This document shows positions 1 through 8,309 of a stretch of DNA of 27,832 nucleotides, one piece after another; within the stretch, counting starts at the first letter, position 1, and every line of letters begins with the position of its first letter. The position numbers and the translations under genes were made by a program. Below the pieces are notes generated by a model. The model was not told the origin of the DNA, ran no database searches, and worked only from the letters and a program-made list of their open reading frames with translations. The DNA comes from a virus, in the IMG/VR virus record IMGVR_UViG_3300042868_006028, positions 1 to 27,832 of that record; one strand, written 5' to 3'.

Positions 1-226
1 ATATAATGGTTGTACCTACTCTTAAAACTAAATTGTAAAAATGTCCTTCTACTAAACCAAAGGTTGCTGTAATTGTATAAATGTAGTCTCCAACAGTTCT
101 TGAAGTAATCGCTACAGGCGTTGTTACGTTTGTTTGTTCGTCTGTTAGTTCCATAACATTAAACGTATTGTCTCTTGGAATAAAACTAAACGTCTGTGGA
201 CTTCCTGAAGGCGTTAATACTATCAT
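1..226 (-). CDS. Virion-associated protein, 3' end cut off by window edge
   Basis: An open frame starts at an ATG at 226 and runs off the left edge after 75 codons without a stop. The product begins MIVLTPSGSPQTFSF and has the beta-rich, Thr/Val-rich look of a small structural domain. It lies downstream of the tail tube gene, behind a terminator, so it needs its own promoter or read-through. Similar short proteins occur among virion genes of Bacteroidota phages (recalled, not searched). The molecular role is unknown. Confidence 0.7.
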   Translation of the reverse strand, partial: MIVLTPSGSPQTFSFIPRDNTFNVMELTDEQTNVTTPVAITSRTVGDYIYTITATFGLVEGHFYNLVLRVGTTII

Positions 227-270
227 ATAGTTATAATTAAATATTCGTGTTTTTGTTCTTTTTTTAAGAC

Positions 271-302
271 AAAAAAAAAGCCGAACTATGAAGAACGGCT
301 TT
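271..302 (-). terminator. Intrinsic terminator after the tail tube gene
   Basis: On the minus strand a 7-bp perfect stem, AAAGCCG/CGGCTTT (277-283 with 296-302), closes a 12-nt loop. It is followed by nine T residues (271-279 on the plus strand read as A). It sits 20 nt after the stop of the tail tube gene at 322. This is a textbook rho-independent terminator and should separate the tube gene from the edge gene. Confidence 0.85.
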
Positions 303-321
303 AAAAATAATTTTTTTAATT

Positions 322-897
322 TTAGTAAGCGACTATTGTTGCTCCTGTAAAGACTGCTAATAATTGAGCGTCTGTAGATGGATTACTTAATGTTTGAGCA
401 ACGTTTAAGTGATTTGCAGGAATATTCTCTTGTCCTACAAGTGTCATTGTATATCCGTTTAAATCACCCATTGCAGTACCGTTAGAAATAGTCCCTGTTG
501 TTACATCCATTCCATTAAATAAACCTGCTATAAAGAAATTATTAGCATTGGTTCTAATTACAACTTGTGGACGTCCCCAAGCAAGTAATTTCATTTGTTT
601 TGTAGCAATAGCGTCTAAACCTTTAATTGTAAAAGTTAAAGTTTGTTCTACAAATGTAGTTCCGTTTTCTCTTGAACTTGTTATTGTTTGCTCAAAAGAA
701 TTTGCACCTTTTAAATCGTATTTATAAAGTGATGTTACCCCTGTAATAGTAGCAATACTATCTTCTGCTCCAGCAGTTACGCTATAAGTTGGAACTAAAT
801 TAGCATCATTGTTATAGTTTATAAAGTAAATACTTTTTATACCGCCTACAAACTCTTTGCAAACTTCAGCCCTTGATTTTGTTAAAAGACAAGCCAT
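322..897 (-). CDS. Probable major tail tube protein
   Basis: 191 aa, ATG start. The protein is beta-rich with almost no long helices and begins MACLLTKSRAEVCKEFVGG. Its C-terminal half holds a DVTTGTISNGTAMGDLNGYT stretch followed by a GQENIPANHL segment, typical of tube-type proteins that I recall from Bacteroidota phages. It directly follows the major capsid gene and is flanked by hairpin terminators on both sides (929-954 and 271-302), as expected for a very abundant virion protein. The tube role is inferred from fold style, size and position; a second capsid or decoration protein is the main alternative. Confidence 0.6.
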   Translation of the reverse strand: MACLLTKSRAEVCKEFVGGIKSIYFINYNNDANLVPTYSVTAGAEDSIATITGVTSLYKYDLKGANSFEQTITSSRENGTTFVEQTLTFTIKGLDAIATKQMKLLAWGRPQVVIRTNANNFFIAGLFNGMDVTTGTISNGTAMGDLNGYTMTLVGQENIPANHLNVAQTLSNPSTDAQLLAVFTGATIVAY

Positions 898-928
898 CTC
901 GTTTTTTGTTTTTAAATGTGAATAAAAT

Positions 929-954
929 AAAGCGGAATTTTTACATCCCGCTTT
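929..954 (-). terminator. Hairpin terminator between capsid and tail tube genes
   Basis: A 7-bp perfect stem AAAGCGG/CCGCTTT (929-935 with 948-954) with a 12-nt loop lies 10 nt after the capsid stop. On the minus strand it is followed by TTTATTTTATT, a broken U tract, so termination may be partial; on the plus strand the T tract is also present. It may set the capsid to tube expression ratio or protect the capsid mRNA 3' end. Confidence 0.7.
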
Positions 955-964
955 TTATTTAATA

Positions 965-1897
965 TTACGCTCCGTAAGTTACTGCGTCTGAAGCAAAACC
1001 AATTTCAACTCCTGCATTGTAACGTAAAACTACACGTACATTTTGTGAACCGTCAATGTCTGCCATATCAATAACTTTAACTTCGTTTTGGTCGTTTAAC
1101 AAACCACATCCAAAATAAAGGTTGTCTACAGTTGTTGCAATCATATTGTCTGCTCCAAGTCCGTTAGCCATAAAAATTGGAATACCATCAAATGAAAGTG
1201 AACCGTTTGTGTACCATTGTGTACCTTGTGCGTTTGTTCCGTTAGCTCCTAAACCTGAAGCACCAAAACCACCCAATGCACGAACGTACAATTTAGCAAT
1301 TTTTTGAGAAACATACAATCTTAATCCTTCGTTTCCGTAAAGTGTTGCAGGAATTAAATCTACAACTCTACCCATTTCAGAAATAACGTTTGCTGCTGTT
1401 AAAGCCGCACCTGTTAAAGGTGTACCTACTGCTGGTGCTGAACCTGCGATTAACTTCGCTTTAAGTCCTAAATAAGAACCACTTGTTGCTGTTCCGCTCC
1501 ATATTGCAGTTTCTGTTGCAGCTGCTACTTTTTCAGCAACGTGTGCAATTAAGAAATCCGAAAACGTTTTAGGTAAAGTTCTAAAACCACTGTAACCCAT
1601 TTCTGCTGTTTGCCAAGTTTGGAATAAATCTTTTTTACAAAGCTCAAGGTTTACTTGAAGTTCTTTTGTAGTCAAAACGCTTTCAGTAAGTGTTACGTCT
1701 CCTGTGTTTGTAAATGCACAAGAAGCATCTACTACGATTGAACCTGTTGCTACTTTTTGAATTACTTGTTTGTAAGCAACGTTTGGAAGGATTGTTACTC
1801 CACCTTGCTCTAATGTTGGTGCGCTTAATAAAGCTGCTGCGATATACTTACCGGCAAATTCTCCTGCGTAAGTTGTACCTGTTGTTACTAATGCCAT
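965..1897 (-). CDS. Major capsid protein (HK97-type candidate)
   Basis: 310 aa, the size of a compact HK97-fold capsid subunit. The sequence is Ala/Gly/Thr-rich. It has an N-terminal arm, a central stretch in which helices alternate with Gly-rich turns, and a C-terminal strand ending GVEIGFASDAVTYGA. No N-terminal delta domain is obvious, which fits a separate scaffold. The genes just before it in transcription order are a prohead protease candidate and a coiled-coil scaffold candidate, the usual capsid maturation trio, and a terminator follows. The ATG is preceded by an A/T-rich leader without Shine-Dalgarno, as is normal in Bacteroidota. Confidence 0.8.
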   Translation of the reverse strand: MALVTTGTTYAGEFAGKYIAAALLSAPTLEQGGVTILPNVAYKQVIQKVATGSIVVDASCAFTNTGDVTLTESVLTTKELQVNLELCKKDLFQTWQTAEMGYSGFRTLPKTFSDFLIAHVAEKVAAATETAIWSGTATSGSYLGLKAKLIAGSAPAVGTPLTGAALTAANVISEMGRVVDLIPATLYGNEGLRLYVSQKIAKLYVRALGGFGASGLGANGTNAQGTQWYTNGSLSFDGIPIFMANGLGADNMIATTVDNLYFGCGLLNDQNEVKVIDMADIDGSQNVRVVLRYNAGVEIGFASDAVTYGA

Positions 1898-1924
1898 TTT
1901 TTAATTTTTTTAAATTGTTAATAC

Positions 1925-2506
1925 TTATTTTAAATTACTTATTTTTTCTAAAATTGAGTCCATTGTTGTGCGTGGTCTCTTTGAACCATATTGGAAGTGT
2001 TCAACTTCGTTCTTGTTTTCAGGGTTAAACGCAATTGGCTTTACGTCTGAAAGTTCGGTTACTTCGTTTGTAACTTCGTCAACTTTAGACAACTTTTCTA
2101 ATTGTGCTTTTAACTCTATATTTTCTGTTTTTAATTGTTCTATTTCTGCAAAGAATGTTTCTTTAACTACGCTTTCAATTGTTTTCTTTGCTGTTGGTGT
2201 TGCTTGTGCTTCAACTTCTTCTTCTACTGCTGGAGCTTCTTCAACAACTTCTTCTTCAGTTGCAACTTCTTTTATTTCTAAAATAATTCCTTCAACTTCT
2301 ACAACTAAAATACGTCCGTCTTCTAATTCATATTCACCAATTGGAACAGGAATTTTTTGTTCGTCTTCAGTTACAATAAAAACTTCTTTGTCAGTTTCAA
2401 AAGCATCCGCTTCAAAAATTGTTATTCCGTCCATTAATTTCATTGTTTCCAATTTTACTTCCATTCCTAAAAGTGTTTTGATTTGATTAATTACGCTTGT
2501 TTTCAT
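1925..2506 (-). CDS. Candidate capsid scaffold protein
   Basis: 193 aa. Residues about 1-75 look like a small beta domain (ending in an EDGRILVVEVEG strand pair). About 80-100 is a very acidic Glu/Val/Ala linker, and about 110-140 is a predicted coiled coil (EIEQLKTENIELKAQLEKL). The C-terminus is basic, with GSKRPRTTMDSILEKI. A coiled-coil body with a short charged C-terminal helix is the usual design of phage scaffolds, whose C-terminus contacts the capsid subunit. Position immediately before the capsid gene supports this. The scaffold role is inferred; an assembly chaperone or decoration protein is possible. Confidence 0.55.
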   Translation of the reverse strand: MKTSVINQIKTLLGMEVKLETMKLMDGITIFEADAFETDKEVFIVTEDEQKIPVPIGEYELEDGRILVVEVEGIILEIKEVATEEEVVEEAPAVEEEVEAQATPTAKKTIESVVKETFFAEIEQLKTENIELKAQLEKLSKVDEVTNEVTELSDVKPIAFNPENKNEVEHFQYGSKRPRTTMDSILEKISNLK

Positions 2507-2524
2507 ATTTCGTGTTTTGTTTGT

Positions 2525-2902
2525 TTATAGTGATTTTACTTTATTTAAAATTGATTTAAAATAAGGCGCATTACTTACAATTGCTTTTCTTTGTGCTTCT
2601 GCAATTTTTGCAAATGGTGTTGAATTATAGTCAATTCCAAGTTCTTTAACTTTTTGTTGATATATAACTACTTGCTTATCAAAATTATTTGCTATTCCAC
2701 CTATTTCGTCATTATGTCTAACTACAATATCTTGCACTTTCATTAATGCTTGTTTGTATTCAGCATCAAATTTTTTAACAACATCATTTGCTTGAATGGT
2801 AAATATTTTTATTACATCAGTTGCTTGAGCCAAATCTACTTTTTGACTTGCCAACTCCGTTTTGTCAGCTAATTTGTCGTAAACGTTTTGTAGTGTGTTC
2901 AT
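2525..2902 (-). CDS. Helical protein of the head module, unknown function
   Basis: 125 aa, almost entirely predicted alpha-helical and rich in Lys, Gln and Val (for example DVVKKFDAEYKQALMKVQDI). It lies between the small basic protein and the scaffold candidate in the head morphogenesis run. No catalytic motif, signal peptide or membrane segment is seen. It could be a second scaffold component or a head-assembly cofactor; this is context only. Confidence 0.65.
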   Translation of the reverse strand: MNTLQNVYDKLADKTELASQKVDLAQATDVIKIFTIQANDVVKKFDAEYKQALMKVQDIVVRHNDEIGGIANNFDKQVVIYQQKVKELGIDYNSTPFAKIAEAQRKAIVSNAPYFKSILNKVKSL

Positions 2903-2945
2903 ATATGTATAATTTAATTGTTTATTTTTTGTTGTATTTTCAAAC

Positions 2946-3083
2946 TTATCGTCCTTGTCTTGTATAAGTTTTAGTATAATTTTTACTTGACTTTAATTTG
3001 CTATTTCGTGTTTTTGCGTGTACTCCTGCACGTTTAACTTTCGGTTTTTTAAGATGAATTTTAACGTTAGTTTGCTTCGCCAT
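2946..3083 (-). CDS. Small strongly basic head-module protein (45 aa)
   Basis: A 45-codon frame starts at ATG 3083, 17 nt inside the end of the protease gene, and stops at TAA 2946. It begins MAKQTNVKIHLKKPKVKR and ends TKTYTRQGR, with no acidic residues and about 15 Lys or Arg. The overlap with the protease gene and the tight fit before the next gene (2902) suggest translational coupling. I recall similar Lys-rich peptides next to head genes of Bacteroidota phages. DNA or capsid-interior binding is plausible but unproven. Confidence 0.65.
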   Translation of the reverse strand: MAKQTNVKIHLKKPKVKRAGVHAKTRNSKLKSSKNYTKTYTRQGR

Positions 3084-3651
3084 TTAAAATAATTTCTTTG
3101 ATTTTGTCCATTAAAATTTGCTCGTCATTTACTAAACTCATTTCGTATTTGTCCGCAAAATAACCTTCAATACTAAACCCTTTTACTTCGCCTAACTTAA
3201 CTTTGTTCCAAATTTCATCGTTGTTTACTTTCATAGAAATAACCCAAGTACCTTTTGGAAAATTAAATCCGTAGTTCGTGCTTTTGTCGTTTTTTCCTTC
3301 TGTAATCCAACTTTCTACAACACTCATTCCGTCTAACTTTTGTTTATGTTCTAAAGTTGCGTTGTTCTGGTTGCTATTCATAAAGAATAATTCACTTGCT
3401 TTGCGTACCGTTTCTTCAGAAAAGTAAATATAGTATTCTTCGTTCTTGTCGTTCTTGCGATAAATTTGTTTATTAGGTATTAAAGCTGCACCCATTAAAA
3501 TACGCTTTTCAGCATCAACTTCTTTTAACTCTATTTCGTGTTTTTTTAGTGCTATAAAGTCGCTTTCTATTGCAGGACTTGACACAACTGAAACTGCGTC
3601 AATTCCGCTTGTCTCGTCTTTTTCGTCAATTATTAATTCAACTATTCGCAT
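3067..3651 (-). CDS. XkdF-like prohead protease candidate (Peptidase_S78_2 type)
   Basis: 194 aa. The N-terminus has the GIDAVSVVSSPAIESDFIAL segment that opens many XkdF-like proteins. It is followed by MGAALIPNKQIYRKND (about 53-68), the ATLEHKQK histidine segment (His102), ESW (113-115), PKGTWVISMKV (132-142) and GFSIEGYF (158-165). These match the XkdF putative serine protease domain in order and spacing. In the family it cleaves scaffold and capsid arms in the prohead. It precedes the scaffold and capsid genes in the transcript. In many phages the domain sits inside longer proteins; here it stands alone. Protease activity is inferred from the family. Confidence 0.75.
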   Translation of the reverse strand: MRIVELIIDEKDETSGIDAVSVVSSPAIESDFIALKKHEIELKEVDAEKRILMGAALIPNKQIYRKNDKNEEYYIYFSEETVRKASELFFMNSNQNNATLEHKQKLDGMSVVESWITEGKNDKSTNYGFNFPKGTWVISMKVNNDEIWNKVKLGEVKGFSIEGYFADKYEMSLVNDEQILMDKIKEIILNGEAN

Positions 3652-3689
3652 ATCTATTTAATTAAATTATTGTTTGTTTGTTGTATTTT

Positions 3690-5717
3690 CTAACCGCCTA
3701 AAGTTGCGTTTGCTAACCTGTTTCTATCTAACGCCTGTTGTGATGTTACTTGTCCTGAAACAACATAAGCTTGTATTGGTTGTTGGTTAAGACTTGCAAG
3801 TTGATTAACTCCACTTTGTCCAACTACGTTAAATTGTGGTGCGCTCATTGTTGGTACTGTTGCACCGCCACCACCACCATCGCCACCGCTTGGAACTGCT
3901 GTTCCTTGAAATTGTGTTGACATAATTTTTTTAACAGCAACTAAACCACCTGCTGTTGCTATTCCTGCTGCTATTCCACCACGAATAGGACTTGAAATAT
4001 CAGGTGGTAAAAACTGCGATTTGTAAGCGTCTCGTGCTGCTGCAAAAGTTGAAATTAACGTACTTGCAATTTGAAACTTTTTATTTAATTCAAATGCTTT
4101 TTTTGCATTTGCATTGTTTTTAATTATTGCTTTTTCCTTTTGTGCAGTTGTTAGGTTTTCGTTTGCTAAAACTTTGTCGTTAATTTCCTTGTATTTATTT
4201 TCACTCATTGTCGCCAAATCTTGCGTTATACTTAAAATTTGCTTCATTGACTCAATTATAAACTTTAGGTTTCTTTCCCTTAATGCTGTTTGTTCTGCTA
4301 AACTTGTTTTTAATTGTTCCCTTGACTTATCTCCAATTGCTTTTTCTGCTTGTAGTCTTTTAGTTCCTTCACTTACAATATTAGAAATAACACTTTGAGA
4401 ATTTGTTAACCTTATACTTGAATCTTCATTGTCATATTTTTTAGTTATTGCTGCTAAACCTAAACGCTTTTCTTCTTCTAATTTTGAAACATCAATCTTT
4501 GCTTTTTTGCCTTCTTCAATTAATTTGGTGTATTTTTTATTTATTGCATCAACTTCTTTTTCTTGGTCTGTTAAATTACTAACTCGTATTTCTTCGTTTA
4601 AACTTGCAATATTTTCGTTTAATGTTTTTATACGTTCTAATTCAACTTTAGCCGCTTCTTCGTTTTGTTGTTTAATTGCATCGTTATGCGTTTTGTTTGA
4701 TTCTTTTAACTTCGTGTTTTTGTCCGTGATTTCCTGTTGAACTTCAACAGCATTTTTTCTTATAATAGCCGTTTTATTTTTTTCGGATTCTTCTAAATCT
4801 TTGCGTTCTTCTGCTGAAGCTTTTCGTGATTCAATTGTTATTTCTCTTTGCTTTTCGATTAACTCATCACTTGCATCTGAATTAATTAAATTTGCTAAAG
4901 TATTCTTGTTTTTCTCGTATGTATTTTTTGCCGTTGCTAAACTTGCTTTGTTAAGTGCAACTTCTTCTTCTGCGTGTTTTAGTGCCAACGCCCTTAATGC
5001 TTTTGTACTTGCACCGGAAGCTTTAGCCATTTCGTATTCGTGTCCGTTCTTTGTTTTTAACGCTTCACTTGCACGTTCACTTGATTTTATTTGTTGCTTT
5101 AAAGCTGCATCATTTTTTTTAACTGCTGATTCGTTTTTTGCTGTTGCTTCTGTACTTGCTTGAAACATTTTTATTAAACCGTAACCAGCCGCTATTAAAG
5201 CAATAGTTGCCGCTATAATTGCTCCAATAGGGTTTAATGACATTGCTAAATTATAAGCATATTGAGCCGCCGTCATTATTCTTTGAACAATAGTATTTGC
5301 TTTTAATACCGCTCCAAGTTGTTTAAAACTATCAATGCTTTCTCCAATTGCTTGTGCGCCTGAAGCTATTGCCATTGCGCTTTGAACTTTTAACAACGCT
5401 TTTTCTACGTCTTCGTTTTGTTTTCCGAACGCTCCTAACGCACCCGTAACAACTGAAAAACCACCTGCAACACCTGTTAAAGAACTGCTTAACGCTTTAA
5501 ACTTTGCGTCTGGGTTAAACGCATCGGTCAACGCTTTTGCATCGCCTATCTTGTCTTTAAGAATAGCCGCTTTCTTTGCCGCTTCAACTGCTGCTGCTGA
5601 AGTTGCGCCAAATTTTTCTGACAAGTTTTGAACTTCAACTTGTGCTTGTTTAAGTTGTTGTTTTAAATTGCCTAAATTAGAACTTACTTCTAACTCAATT
5701 ACTTTTTTTTCAGCCAT
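3690..5717 (-). CDS. Tail tape measure protein
   Basis: 675 aa, ATG start. It has an N-terminal helical region, Gly/Ala-rich helices around 75-130 and a strongly hydrophobic segment (about 162-186, LNPIGAIIAATIALIAAGYG). A very long Lys/Glu-rich coiled coil covers about 190-500, then another Ala-rich helix, and a Gly/Pro/Gln-rich tail with a GGDGGGGG run follows. This is the standard tape measure design. At roughly 1.5 Å per residue it implies a tail near 100 nm, an estimate from length only. It follows the baseplate-type genes and a 55-aa gene whose stop overlaps its start by 8 nt. The gene lies upstream of the head genes, an unusual order. Confidence 0.85.
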   Translation of the reverse strand: MAEKKVIELEVSSNLGNLKQQLKQAQVEVQNLSEKFGATSAAAVEAAKKAAILKDKIGDAKALTDAFNPDAKFKALSSSLTGVAGGFSVVTGALGAFGKQNEDVEKALLKVQSAMAIASGAQAIGESIDSFKQLGAVLKANTIVQRIMTAAQYAYNLAMSLNPIGAIIAATIALIAAGYGLIKMFQASTEATAKNESAVKKNDAALKQQIKSSERASEALKTKNGHEYEMAKASGASTKALRALALKHAEEEVALNKASLATAKNTYEKNKNTLANLINSDASDELIEKQREITIESRKASAEERKDLEESEKNKTAIIRKNAVEVQQEITDKNTKLKESNKTHNDAIKQQNEEAAKVELERIKTLNENIASLNEEIRVSNLTDQEKEVDAINKKYTKLIEEGKKAKIDVSKLEEEKRLGLAAITKKYDNEDSSIRLTNSQSVISNIVSEGTKRLQAEKAIGDKSREQLKTSLAEQTALRERNLKFIIESMKQILSITQDLATMSENKYKEINDKVLANENLTTAQKEKAIIKNNANAKKAFELNKKFQIASTLISTFAAARDAYKSQFLPPDISSPIRGGIAAGIATAGGLVAVKKIMSTQFQGTAVPSGGDGGGGGATVPTMSAPQFNVVGQSGVNQLASLNQQPIQAYVVSGQVTSQQALDRNRLANATLGG

Positions 5718-5877
5718 TATTCTTTAGTTTTTTTTCTATTAACCTTTTGCGTTGTGCTTGTTTCCATTGTTCTTTTATGGAAGTAGTAAATTTATATTTA
5801 CCCTTTGCTATGTCGATGTTTTCACTTTCACCGTAAAAATCACTTAACAAAAGCATTTCTATTATTTTGTTTATCAT
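5710..5877 (-). CDS. Small charged protein between baseplate and tape measure genes (55 aa)
   Basis: ATG at 5877 overlaps the stop of the 811-aa gene (ATGA), and the stop at 5710 overlaps the tape measure ATG, so translation is likely coupled on both sides. The peptide starts MINKIIEMLLLSDFYGES and ends in a basic helix (QAQRKRLIEKKLKNNG). No known domain is recognised. Tail genes in other phages place short assembly factors at this point, so a tape-measure assembly role is possible. Confidence 0.75.
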   Translation of the reverse strand: MINKIIEMLLLSDFYGESENIDIAKGKYKFTTSIKEQWKQAQRKRLIEKKLKNNG

Positions 5878-8309
5878 ACTTGGTTTATTATTATATAATT
5901 TGTGTCCGTGTTTCCGTTGATATATTCTGTATCTAAACTTAAAGTAATTATTCTTGCTGCATTTGCAGGAACTGTTACTTTTAAATAACCTTCTGCTGTA
6001 AAAAGTACACTTGACAAAGTAACGTTACTTGCGTTTGCGCTTTTTGAAATCCTTACTTCTTTAGCTCCATTTGTAAATAAAATTGCCATACTATGCACAG
6101 AACCGCTTGGTGTACTTACTCCATAAACTATTGGGTTAACTTCTGCAAAATCACTAATCAAAGTAAAATCTACATCACCTGTTGTCAAGTCGCTTTGCAT
6201 TTCATTTATTAAATAGCGTTTGTCTCTAATTAGAAGACGGTCGTTTAACTGAAGTTGTGTAAGTAAAGAAACAGGAAGTACAGTTTTAACTTTTACAAGT
6301 CTATTTTTTGGGTTGTATAAATTAGTTAAATAACTTTGATAATATAAAGCGTAAAGTGTATTCAGATTTTCTACATTATAAAAACTTGAAATTTCTACAC
6401 CAAAATTTAACGTCAAAGGAAAAATTCCACCTTGTATTAAAATTTCGCTATCTTGTCCAAATGGAACGTATTCCGCTATGTTTGGAAGTCCGTTCCAATG
6501 TATTTTGTTTCCTGCTGTTAAAGTTGTTAGCGTGTTCATATACAATAAAACAGGTTTAGGAATATAAGGCGCAAATTCTTTATTTAAACAATAACCAACT
6601 TGCAAATTGTTTCCAAAATTATTATGTAATAAATTCTCAAATGGACTTTGTATTTTGTATTCTCCACCATCAAATGGATAATTTTCTTTTGCGTTTCCGT
6701 AACCGTGAGCTGTTAAATTAGCAGGATTTTCAAGGAAATATTTATTCATAAAACTTTCGCTATCTTGGTATTTAAACTCTATTAATTTATAAAGTTTTAA
6801 CCTTTCAATTTCAATGCTTGTTACATCAGTAAATTTTGTTATGTCTATTACTGCGCCTTTTTTATACCAATCTTGAATTGGTTCAAATGTAAATACGTTT
6901 TTTGTTTTAGAATAAACAGTCATATTAAACTCGTTGCATATTCCTGTTATAAAATCCGATATTTTCATATCTGGAGCAAGTCCTTGTAAATCAGTAAAAG
7001 AAGTTAATGTAACGTTATTAGTATTAAATGAAGTTACTGCTTTATAAGTAAGCCATTGATAAGTTCCACCTAGCAACGCCCAATAATTATATTGTAAAGT
7101 ATAAACAAATTCAAAAGTAAGTGTTTGCGCTAATGCACCACGAAGTTTAAAAGTATAAAATACATCGTTGTTTGGTGTTTGTTCTAAATTAGGCAAAGTA
7201 AAAACCCCACCAAGATTAGATATTAAAGTAAACGTTTGAACATACACATTATTTTTATATACGTCTAACCAACAATTTGACAATAAAGGTAAAGAACCTG
7301 TATAAGTTATTTGTAATTCGTGTGAAACTGTACCGTAAGTTTGTGGACTTGTTCCCCCAAGTTGTGGTGTTACATAAATTGTGTTAAATGTATTGTTAGT
7401 TAAATTAAATGAAGTATAAGGACTTGGAACAGGTGTTGTTGCAGCAGGTGTTGAACTTGGAAAAGTTTCAACTATTGATGAACCTGTTACAGTAAAAGTA
7501 ACGTTTGCCGGTTGTGTAATAAAATTAAACTTTTCTTTATTCTTATAATATAAAAATGCTTTTCTAAACATATCTGAAGTCAGAAAAAGTCCATTAAAAG
7601 TTATTCCGTATTCCGCTTCAATTAAATCAAAAATACTTGCTACACGAACCGCAGGAAACAATTCATTATATTCTATTTCACCGGCATTGTCGCCTATGTT
7701 ATCCGAATTATTTGTTGGATATTCAAACCATTCAGGGCAATTGTCTTGTGGTAAAGGAACACTTCCATCAAATTGCCAAATTCTTTTTGAACTTATTAAT
7801 GGATAACGAACATCATAATCGGTTGTTGAACTGTCTATTGTAACACGGTCGTAAACTTCTTGGTTTGTATAGTCGTGGTCTAAACTTGTGTGGTCTAATT
7901 GGCTTAACTTGTCTTCGTTAAAATAGTCTTTTAAACTTACACCTGCTCCGTAAAATGTTACTGAATAACTATCTGCACTTCCGTTTTTTAGGTTCGTCTT
8001 TTCGAGCTGAATTTTACCACGTCTAAATAAAACTGTATCAACTTCTATATATGCGTTGTATCGTTTTTGATAGTCAATAGTTGCATCAACATCGTTTTGG
8101 TAAAAGTGCTGAAATATTGCGTTGTTAGTCGGTGAACACGGAATTGTAAAACCTTGTGAATAGTCCGTAAATATTTTTGATATATCCGATATGTTTTGAA
8201 TGGTTGAACTTACGGAAATCTTTTCATCGTTAAATAATTCTAAACGTGAAAATTCTAACTCGGTTTGTGCTAAAGCCGTTTCTATAAATATTGCTACTTG
8301 CCTTTTCAT
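5874..8309 (-). CDS. Large minor tail or baseplate protein
   Basis: 811 aa. The start ATG overlaps the preceding gene's stop (TAATG). The N-terminus (about 1-150) is a mixed beta domain containing FTIPCSPTNNAIFQHFY and FYGAGVSLKDYFNEDKL. The middle is Thr/Asn/Val-rich beta sheet, and about 440-700 resembles a hub-like region (ISDFITGICNEFNMTVYSK). Size and position between the 344-aa protein and the tape measure suggest a distal tail or tail-hub component. No lysozyme or peptidase motif is visible. The exact part is not identifiable from sequence alone. Confidence 0.65.
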   Translation of the reverse strand: MKRQVAIFIETALAQTELEFSRLELFNDEKISVSSTIQNISDISKIFTDYSQGFTIPCSPTNNAIFQHFYQNDVDATIDYQKRYNAYIEVDTVLFRRGKIQLEKTNLKNGSADSYSVTFYGAGVSLKDYFNEDKLSQLDHTSLDHDYTNQEVYDRVTIDSSTTDYDVRYPLISSKRIWQFDGSVPLPQDNCPEWFEYPTNNSDNIGDNAGEIEYNELFPAVRVASIFDLIEAEYGITFNGLFLTSDMFRKAFLYYKNKEKFNFITQPANVTFTVTGSSIVETFPSSTPAATTPVPSPYTSFNLTNNTFNTIYVTPQLGGTSPQTYGTVSHELQITYTGSLPLLSNCWLDVYKNNVYVQTFTLISNLGGVFTLPNLEQTPNNDVFYTFKLRGALAQTLTFEFVYTLQYNYWALLGGTYQWLTYKAVTSFNTNNVTLTSFTDLQGLAPDMKISDFITGICNEFNMTVYSKTKNVFTFEPIQDWYKKGAVIDITKFTDVTSIEIERLKLYKLIEFKYQDSESFMNKYFLENPANLTAHGYGNAKENYPFDGGEYKIQSPFENLLHNNFGNNLQVGYCLNKEFAPYIPKPVLLYMNTLTTLTAGNKIHWNGLPNIAEYVPFGQDSEILIQGGIFPLTLNFGVEISSFYNVENLNTLYALYYQSYLTNLYNPKNRLVKVKTVLPVSLLTQLQLNDRLLIRDKRYLINEMQSDLTTGDVDFTLISDFAEVNPIVYGVSTPSGSVHSMAILFTNGAKEVRISKSANASNVTLSSVLFTAEGYLKVTVPANAARIITLSLDTEYINGNTDTNYIIINQV

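Noticed and set aside
1968-2486. Long plus-strand open frame opposite the scaffold candidate
   Set aside because: It is the mirror of the acidic, codon-biased minus-strand gene, with a Ser/Thr/Phe-rich composition and no promoter.
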